Source: Paraescarpia echinospica
Taxonomy: Eukaryota; Annelida; Polychaeta; Sabellida; Siboglinidae
NCBI GenBank assembly: GCA_020002185.1
Contig: CM034531.1
Location: 78,046,291 to 78,110,290 of the forward strand
Direction of reading: 5' to 3'
Length of the DNA stretch: 64,000 bases
Positions 58,392 to 64,000 of this stretch are shown piece after piece; within the stretch, counting starts at the first letter, position 1, and every line of letters starts with the position of its first letter. The position numbers and the translations under genes are program-made. The notes under the pieces were generated by a model, which did not search any database, had not been told where the DNA came from, and saw nothing but the letters and a program-made list of their open reading frames with translations.

Positions 58392-58645
58392 CACCCGCAG
58401 ATGACCCAGCTCCTCCAGAGAAACCTCCAGACGTACCAGTTCAACTCTCGTACCCTCCAGTCACAGCAGCTCAGCCCGTAGAACCATCAACAGCCGAGTC
58501 TCATCGACAAGAAACGGCGACAGTCAACAACGAATCGACAATGTCATACGAGCCAGATCAACATAGCTGTCCGCCCGAGGAACCTCCGAGACGCTCTACA
58601 AGAACTCGGAAGCCTCCTGAGTATCTGAAAGACTTCATCTCATGA
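58328..58645 (+). pseudogene. Gypsy Pol C-terminal tail
   Basis: Pro-rich, low-complexity frame (PADDPAPPEKPPDVP, PPEEPPRRSTRTRKPPEYL) ending in a stop 85 bp before the 3' LTR. It overlaps the end of the previous frame. A tail of the type RRSTRTRKPPEYL is common at the end of retrotransposon integrases. Confidence 0.65.
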
Positions 58646-58713
58646 ACCTTTATCTCTATAATCATTATTGTATGTCTATATGATAGCTATCTCATAGTAG
58701 CATACATAATTAT

Positions 58714-58726
58714 GAGAAGAAAGAAG
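58714..58726 (+). other. Polypurine tract
   Basis: GAGAAGAAAGAAG four bases before the 3' LTR, the expected plus-strand primer site. Confidence 0.7.
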
Positions 58727-58730
58727 TCAC

Positions 58731-58941
58731 GCCAATGGCTATTAGTTACTATTCCATGATTGTTGTTCAATGGTAATATTGTCGTGACCCCTAGTTTCCG
58801 GGTCACGGCCTCGTATGTTTGGATACTTCCTGTTGTGAGTTGCAGTTTTGTGTTCTCTTATTAAAACACTGTTCTAGTTACGCATACGTACTAGTGTTTG
58901 TTTGTGTGACTCGAAGTGTGCATTTGATCACCCTAATGGCG
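58731..58941 (+). repeat. 3' LTR of Gypsy element
   Basis: Same as 52343-52552 plus one C (in CACCC at about 58930-58933). The CR1 host sequence resumes directly after it. Confidence 0.88.
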
Positions 58942-58944
58942 TAG

Positions 58945-60466
58945 GACAATTAATTGTAACCCCGGAAATGGTAGCTAAGAAAATAAGGGCTATGAAGGAT
59001 AATAAATCACCTGGAGGGATGGTATTCCACCCAAACTACTATTGGAAATTGTAGAACAAATTAGCATACCGCTTGCAACAGTTTTCAACTTGTCATTAGA
59101 AGAGGGAGTGGTTCCTTTAGAATGGAAAGAAGCAAACATTATACCGTTATTAAAAAAAGGTTCGAGAAACAAGTCAGAGAACTATAGACCAGTGAGTTTA
59201 ACATCAGTGATTTGTAAATTATTAGAAAGACTAATTAAAGATCACATGGTGGATTTTCTTGTTAAACAAAACTTGATAAACCCATCTCAACATGGTTTTT
59301 TAAAGCGAGGTCATGCTTAACAAATATGTTATGTTTTTTGGAAGACATCACTAAGTGGGTAGATGAGGGAACACCAGTAGATATCGTCTACTTAGATTTT
59401 CAAAAAGCTTTCGACAAAGTACCAGATCAAAGATTACTCCTTAAAGTAAAGGCCCATGGCATAGAAATGGTATAATGAACTGGATAGAAAAATTGCTGAT
59501 TGACAGAAGACAACGTGTAATAGTTGATTGGGGGGGGTCTTCAAACTGGAAATCGGTATTGAGTGGGGTACCACAGGGATCAGTATTAGGACCTATATTA
59601 TTCTTAATATATATCAACGATTTGGATGATGAAATAACAAGCAAGGTGTTGAAATTTTTGGATGATACAAAAGTGTTTAGAAGGATTAAAAGTGATGGAG
59701 ATAGGCAGCATTTACAAGATGATCTTGACAGGTTGATCAAATGGTCTGAAAAGTGGCAAATGCTGTTCAATTTTGGGAAATGTAAATGCCTCCACACAGG
59801 ACATGGGAACGAAGAGGTAGAATATACAATGGGGGGGGGTACTGTACTAAGTACTACTGTAAAAGAAAAGGACTTAGGGTTAACCATCAGTGCTGATATG
59901 AAGGTTTCAGAGCAGTGCGGAATTGCAGCTTCAAAGGGAAATAAAATCCTTGGATTAATTAGGCGAAACATAACGTATAAGGAAAAGAGCTAATAATACC
60001 GCTGTACAAAACAATAGTTAGGCCTCATTTAGAATATTGTATTCAAGCATGGAGGCCATATCGCAGGAAGGACATAGATATGCTAGAAAGAGTACAGAGG
60101 AGAGCAACTAAAATGTTACCAAAACTGAGGGATCTTAGTTACAAAATACGCCTAAAAAAATGCGGTTTAACAACACTAGAGACCAGGAGGTTGAGAGGAG
60201 ATCAGATAGAAGTGTTTAAAATATTGAAGGGTTATAAAAATATTGATAGAAATATTTTTTTCTCAGTTAAGAAAGATAGAAGGACTAGAGGGCATGAACT
60301 TACATTAGCAAAGGAGCAGTGTAGATTAGATATAAGAGAGTTCTCATTCTCACAAAGGACTGTAAATGAATGGAACAGATTATCTGCTGATTGTGTGGGT
60401 GCTAGTAGCGTGAATATGTTTAAAAATAAAATCGACACACACCTCAGACGGGCTGGATACACATAG
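58945..60466 (+). pseudogene. CR1 ORF2 reverse transcriptase (L6, second part)
   Basis: Motifs in order: EIVEQISIPLATVFNLSLEEG, YRPVSLTSVICKLLERLI, LDFQKAFDKV, SGVPQGSVLGPILF, FLDD (normally FADD) TKVF, HLEYC and RRAGYT. Frames break at about 59010, 59296, 59530, 59835 and 59988. Ala to Leu in the catalytic box adds to the evidence that it is dead. Confidence 0.82.
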
Positions 60467-60845
60467 ATAAAAGGGTCGGACTCTCGATAAGCCAAAGGGC
60501 TTCCTTGTCCACCTGCCACCTAGAGTTAATTCTCTGGGTGGCAATCTTGTTAAAATCTACGTACGTTGCTGTGGCTTTCTGGATTATTTTTTTTAATAGC
60601 CGTTTCACTTTTTATTTCATATGGTACATATACTCCAAGTAACCAAGTGATTTGGTTGAATACTCCAATCCGACATAGGCGAGGAAAACACCTTATCTCG
60701 GATCAAATGGACCGACTCAGTTATTCCGAGTTAGGCGAAGATCCGACTTAGATGAACATTTTTTATGGGAAATACATTACAATCCAACCGTTCCTCGGAA
60801 TTCTGTCCGAGTTGAACGAAGATCCGACTTAGGCGAGGTTTACTG

Positions 60846-60985
60846 TATATATATTATATATAGATTCTATGTGATTGGGAAGGGAATGCGTCTCGGACGC
60901 AGGAGGCTTATTTTGCCTTTTTTATGTTTGGTTGTAAACGAGGAAACGGATACTGGGTGTACTCCGGATACCATGTTTCGCCCTG
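60846..60985. other. Short non-coding link
   Basis: TATA-rich run, then unique sequence. No gene. Confidence 0.4.
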
Positions 60986-61554
60986 GCTATTTCTCGAGCT
61001 GCTCGAGAAATAACGCTGAATCTGATCGTTATTTCTCGAGCAGCTCGAGAAATAACGCGAATTCGGTCCGTTATTTGTCGAGCAGCTCGAGAAATAACGC
61101 GAGGCCTGGCTGTTATTTGTCGAGCAGCTCGACAAATAACGTCGATTTTGATCGTTATTTATCGAGCAGATTGGACGTGCATGCATGTGCACTTAGATAT
61201 ATTTTCAAGGCATCTACGTGGACATATTAATTGTTTGAAGTAAATCCGATGCAGTCTAATCGTTTCGTGCCTGTATTTGTCCGTTCTGATGGGAAATGAA
61301 GACTTCTTATTCGTCGAGCTGCTCGAGAAATAACTCCGACTTCGTTCATTATTTATCGAGCAGATCTGGACGTGCATGCATGAGCACTTAGAAATATTTA
61401 CGTGGATATACTAATTGTCTGAAGTAAATCCGACGCTGTTGAATCATTTCGTGGGTGTATTTGTCCGATCTGGTAGGAAATGATGACTTTTCTTATTCGT
61501 CGAGCTGCTCGAGAATTAACGCCGACTTCGTACGTTATTTATCGAGCAGATCTG
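60986..61554. repeat. Palindromic satellite, 42-bp period then ~190-bp period
   Basis: Four 29-bp palindromes at 60986, 61028, 61070 and 61112 repeat every 42 bp, with arms like GTTATTTCTCGAGC. A half unit at 61154 leads into a ~190-bp repeat (about 61150-61340, again 61341-61530) that contains CGAGCTGCTCGAG and GACGTGCATGCATG. The array enters the N gap, so its length is unknown. Because the units are palindromic, both strands give similar Ser/Arg/Asn-rich open frames, which are not genes. Confidence 0.85.
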
Positions 61555-62554
61555 NNNNNNNNNNNNNNNNNNNNNNNNNNNNNNNNNNNNNNNNNNNNNN
61601 NNNNNNNNNNNNNNNNNNNNNNNNNNNNNNNNNNNNNNNNNNNNNNNNNNNNNNNNNNNNNNNNNNNNNNNNNNNNNNNNNNNNNNNNNNNNNNNNNNNN
61701 NNNNNNNNNNNNNNNNNNNNNNNNNNNNNNNNNNNNNNNNNNNNNNNNNNNNNNNNNNNNNNNNNNNNNNNNNNNNNNNNNNNNNNNNNNNNNNNNNNNN
61801 NNNNNNNNNNNNNNNNNNNNNNNNNNNNNNNNNNNNNNNNNNNNNNNNNNNNNNNNNNNNNNNNNNNNNNNNNNNNNNNNNNNNNNNNNNNNNNNNNNNN
61901 NNNNNNNNNNNNNNNNNNNNNNNNNNNNNNNNNNNNNNNNNNNNNNNNNNNNNNNNNNNNNNNNNNNNNNNNNNNNNNNNNNNNNNNNNNNNNNNNNNNN
62001 NNNNNNNNNNNNNNNNNNNNNNNNNNNNNNNNNNNNNNNNNNNNNNNNNNNNNNNNNNNNNNNNNNNNNNNNNNNNNNNNNNNNNNNNNNNNNNNNNNNN
62101 NNNNNNNNNNNNNNNNNNNNNNNNNNNNNNNNNNNNNNNNNNNNNNNNNNNNNNNNNNNNNNNNNNNNNNNNNNNNNNNNNNNNNNNNNNNNNNNNNNNN
62201 NNNNNNNNNNNNNNNNNNNNNNNNNNNNNNNNNNNNNNNNNNNNNNNNNNNNNNNNNNNNNNNNNNNNNNNNNNNNNNNNNNNNNNNNNNNNNNNNNNNN
62301 NNNNNNNNNNNNNNNNNNNNNNNNNNNNNNNNNNNNNNNNNNNNNNNNNNNNNNNNNNNNNNNNNNNNNNNNNNNNNNNNNNNNNNNNNNNNNNNNNNNN
62401 NNNNNNNNNNNNNNNNNNNNNNNNNNNNNNNNNNNNNNNNNNNNNNNNNNNNNNNNNNNNNNNNNNNNNNNNNNNNNNNNNNNNNNNNNNNNNNNNNNNN
62501 NNNNNNNNNNNNNNNNNNNNNNNNNNNNNNNNNNNNNNNNNNNNNNNNNNNNNN
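61555..62554. other. Assembly gap of 1000 N
   Basis: Exactly 1000 unknown bases following the palindromic satellite. True size unknown. Confidence 0.99.
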
Positions 62555-62604
62555 AACGCTGTGGATATGGCGCTATATAAAATAAAGATTATTATTATTA
62601 TTCT
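62555..62604 (+). mobile_element. SINE-like 3' end
   Basis: GATATGGCGCTATATAAAAT followed by AAAGATTATTATTATTATT, a common tail type of tRNA-derived SINEs. The body is lost in the gap. Confidence 0.5.
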
Positions 62605-63927
62605 TGAACAGCGTTCATAAGAAACATATCATCAGAACACAATATACATATGAAGAGTTCTCACCAGAAATTCTGTTGACTATTTTTATCAAAGGACACA
62701 AGTTAAATAGGTTACGATCCAAAGTAGGTCTACATGGTGGGGGTGAGGCATGTTTCACACCCAACACTTTTTTGTTATAAATCAAAGAAATCATAGTATA
62801 AAAATTACTGTTCTGGTTCAAGTTGCAGCCATGTCATTTCACAAAATAACTGAAACAGCCAGTTCATATTTATGTTTAAAAAGTCAGTCATTAGTTAGTA
62901 TGCAAAATGATAGTAATATATATATATATATATACGGGTGTCTAGTGAAACTGCCAAATCTCGACTAGCAGGAGGAGAGATTCCACAGCAATCTATTCCT
63001 CCTGAGAAACAGGATACTTCTCCATGGAATACCCACAGTGGAGTAGCAAGTGTTGAAGGCAGTGTTGAATGATTAATAGAGTCCCAGAGATATGGTACAA
63101 TAGGTGCTTCAATTACAGTGCAGAAGAGGCCGGAATGATTTGTCAAAGTCCCCACAGAAATCAATAGCATGACCTGACTTCAAGCTTTGGAGTTTAATAA
63201 AGATAATAATTCATTTACTTCCCAACTGTGATATGTGTTTAATCACTTTTAAGTGCTATTTTTATGGCCTTATTTTAAATATATTTATATTTTTGATTTG
63301 ATACTGAAATAGAGATGCACTGCATACCCATGCCAAGTTTGAACCAGAAAAATACTGAAGTTTGCATTGAATGGAAAAATGGAAAATAAAAAATGACGTG
63401 ATAATTTTTCTTTTTGAGACTTTTTGACAGTCTCTCATAAAACAAACCCTTAGCCCATGTGCTACACACCCTAACTGGCATCATCCATGACCCCTGAAAG
63501 TGTTCTGATCAGTGCCAGATGTGTTCCCTGTGTGGGGATGTTGGAGCAGTAGTCTGGTGACCCTGGTGAGTATCTCTATGTTCTAATGTATCTCAGGTGT
63601 GAATCACATAACTGACTCACTCAGGTGCCCGGAACTAGGTGCACCTTGATGAGTGTGCTGACTGACATAAACAAGGGACACCCTGCCCTTGCAACCCCTA
63701 GTACAGCTGCTTCACCCTCTTGCCTTCACACATGAATATGACAGTTAAATACAATGGCCATGCATAGAAAATGGTAATGATTTAGTGTCTGGTGAATGAA
63801 ATGACAGTGTTCTTGTACCATGTCAGTAGTGCCACATTGGCAGCAGTTACTGGAGTGAGGCTGACAGCTGGTAAACTACACTAGAGCTATGTTGAGAGCC
63901 ACCACATCTATTATTCAAACAATAATT
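62605..63927. other. Non-coding stretch, no gene seen
   Basis: Contains a (TA)n run at about 62916-62934. The small frames have no recognisable domain. I see no exon with convincing splice sites. Confidence 0.45.
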
Positions 63928-64000
63928 TCTTATATAGAGCAAAGTTCAGTCCGTCCAGCTATGTAAGGCACTTTACATGTCACCCTCGGCAGACTTGTTT
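63928..64000 (-). mobile_element. SINE fragment at window edge
   Basis: TTTCTTATATAGAGCAAAGT and GGCACTTTACATGTCACCC..GGCAGACTTGTT match the tail of the minus-strand SINE at 5181. The head lies beyond the window. Confidence 0.6.

Larger units (their letters stand above)
52343..58941 (+). mobile_element. Gypsy-type LTR retrotransposon, interrupted by CR1
   Basis: Order: 5' LTR, gag, protease, reverse transcriptase, (CR1 insertion 55095-56154), RNase H, integrase, polypurine tract, 3' LTR. RT before RNase H before integrase is the Gypsy order. No env frame. Near-identical LTRs point to recent insertion, yet the body has one in-frame stop, at least three frameshifts and the CR1. Without the CR1 it is about 5.5 kb. 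Confidence 0.88.
51030..60556 (+). mobile_element. CR1-group LINE (copy L6), split by a Gypsy element
   Basis: The left part 51030-52342 carries the whole endonuclease and the linker. The right part 58942-60556 carries the RT, C-terminus, hairpin (60515-60542) and tail. The break falls in the codons between SDYL and QLIVTPEM, and reading resumes on the other side after the LTR element. Several one- or two-base indels (near 51436, 51790, 59010, 59296, 59530, 59835, 59988), mostly in homopolymers, break ORF2. Confidence 0.88.
50151..60845. mobile_element. pogo/Tigger-like TIR element split by nested LINE and LTR elements
   Basis: The left end TAGTAAACATCGCCTAAGTC and the reverse complement of the right end, CAGTAAACCTCGCCTAAGTC, match at 18 of 20 bases. 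Both are flanked by TA. Subterminal words AATCCGACTTA and CCGAGTTA repeat inside both ends. CAGTA..CTCG ends with a TA target duplication are typical of TcMar pogo/Tigger transposons. Own sequence remains at 50151-51029 and about 60557-60845. The rest is a CR1 with a Gypsy inside it. No intact transposase is present; the minus frame at 50668-50907 may be a remnant. Confidence 0.7.

Noticed and set aside
60871..61230. Ser/Arg/Asn repeat protein frames on both strands
   Set aside because: Both strands give nearly the same peptide because the DNA is palindromic. It is satellite sequence, not a gene.

Overview
The window is eukaryotic and reads as a repeat-rich, AT-rich invertebrate (metazoan) genome, probably marine. 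It has introns with GT-AG signals, a single-exon UDP-glycosyltransferase gene, THAP and C2H2 zinc-finger exons, CR1-group LINEs with an esterase ORF1, a Gypsy LTR element, a pogo/Tigger-like TIR element, tRNA-derived SINEs and complex minisatellites. I cannot name the species. Two runs of exactly 1000 N (14732-15731 and 61555-62554) are scaffold gaps.

Layout. Bases 1-~13488 and 18984-~32727 are two same-strand copies of one ~13.5-kb block. Each copy holds, in order: a 5'-truncated CR1 on the minus strand, a UGT gene, a minus-strand tRNA-derived SINE, two paralogous THAP first exons, and then LINE-derived and unclassified repeats. The UGT is intact in copy 1 (3542-5086). In copy 2 a 44-bp deletion removes the signal-peptide reading frame. 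The copies differ by scattered substitutions and small indels, so they are either a recent tandem duplication or two haplotypes joined by the scaffolder.

From 33.1 to 34.7 kb lies a ~1.5-kb inverted repeat with an identical tRNA-like core in each arm. From 35.8 to 40.7 kb there is a pile of opposed CR1 copies. From 42.1 to 48.3 kb are three further exons: THAP second half, Ser/Thr/Pro-rich linker, and six C2H2 fingers. Their splice phases fit each other and fit the THAP first exons at 25.1 and 25.7 kb. I read this as one plus-strand gene of about 23 kb encoding a ~496-residue THAP-C2H2 protein with two alternative first exons. A ~3-kb minisatellite sits in its second intron, and a 73-bp tandem array follows its last exon.

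From 50151 to 60845 is a four-level nest: a TIR element with pogo/Tigger-like ends contains a CR1, which contains a Gypsy element with nearly identical LTRs, which contains another CR1. From 60.9 kb a palindromic satellite runs into the second gap. The last 1.4 kb holds SINE fragments and no gene I can recognise.

Most coding capacity here is transposon-derived. The likely host genes are the UGT (ER-lumen conjugation of small lipophilic compounds) and the THAP-zinc-finger gene (a presumed DNA-binding nuclear protein).
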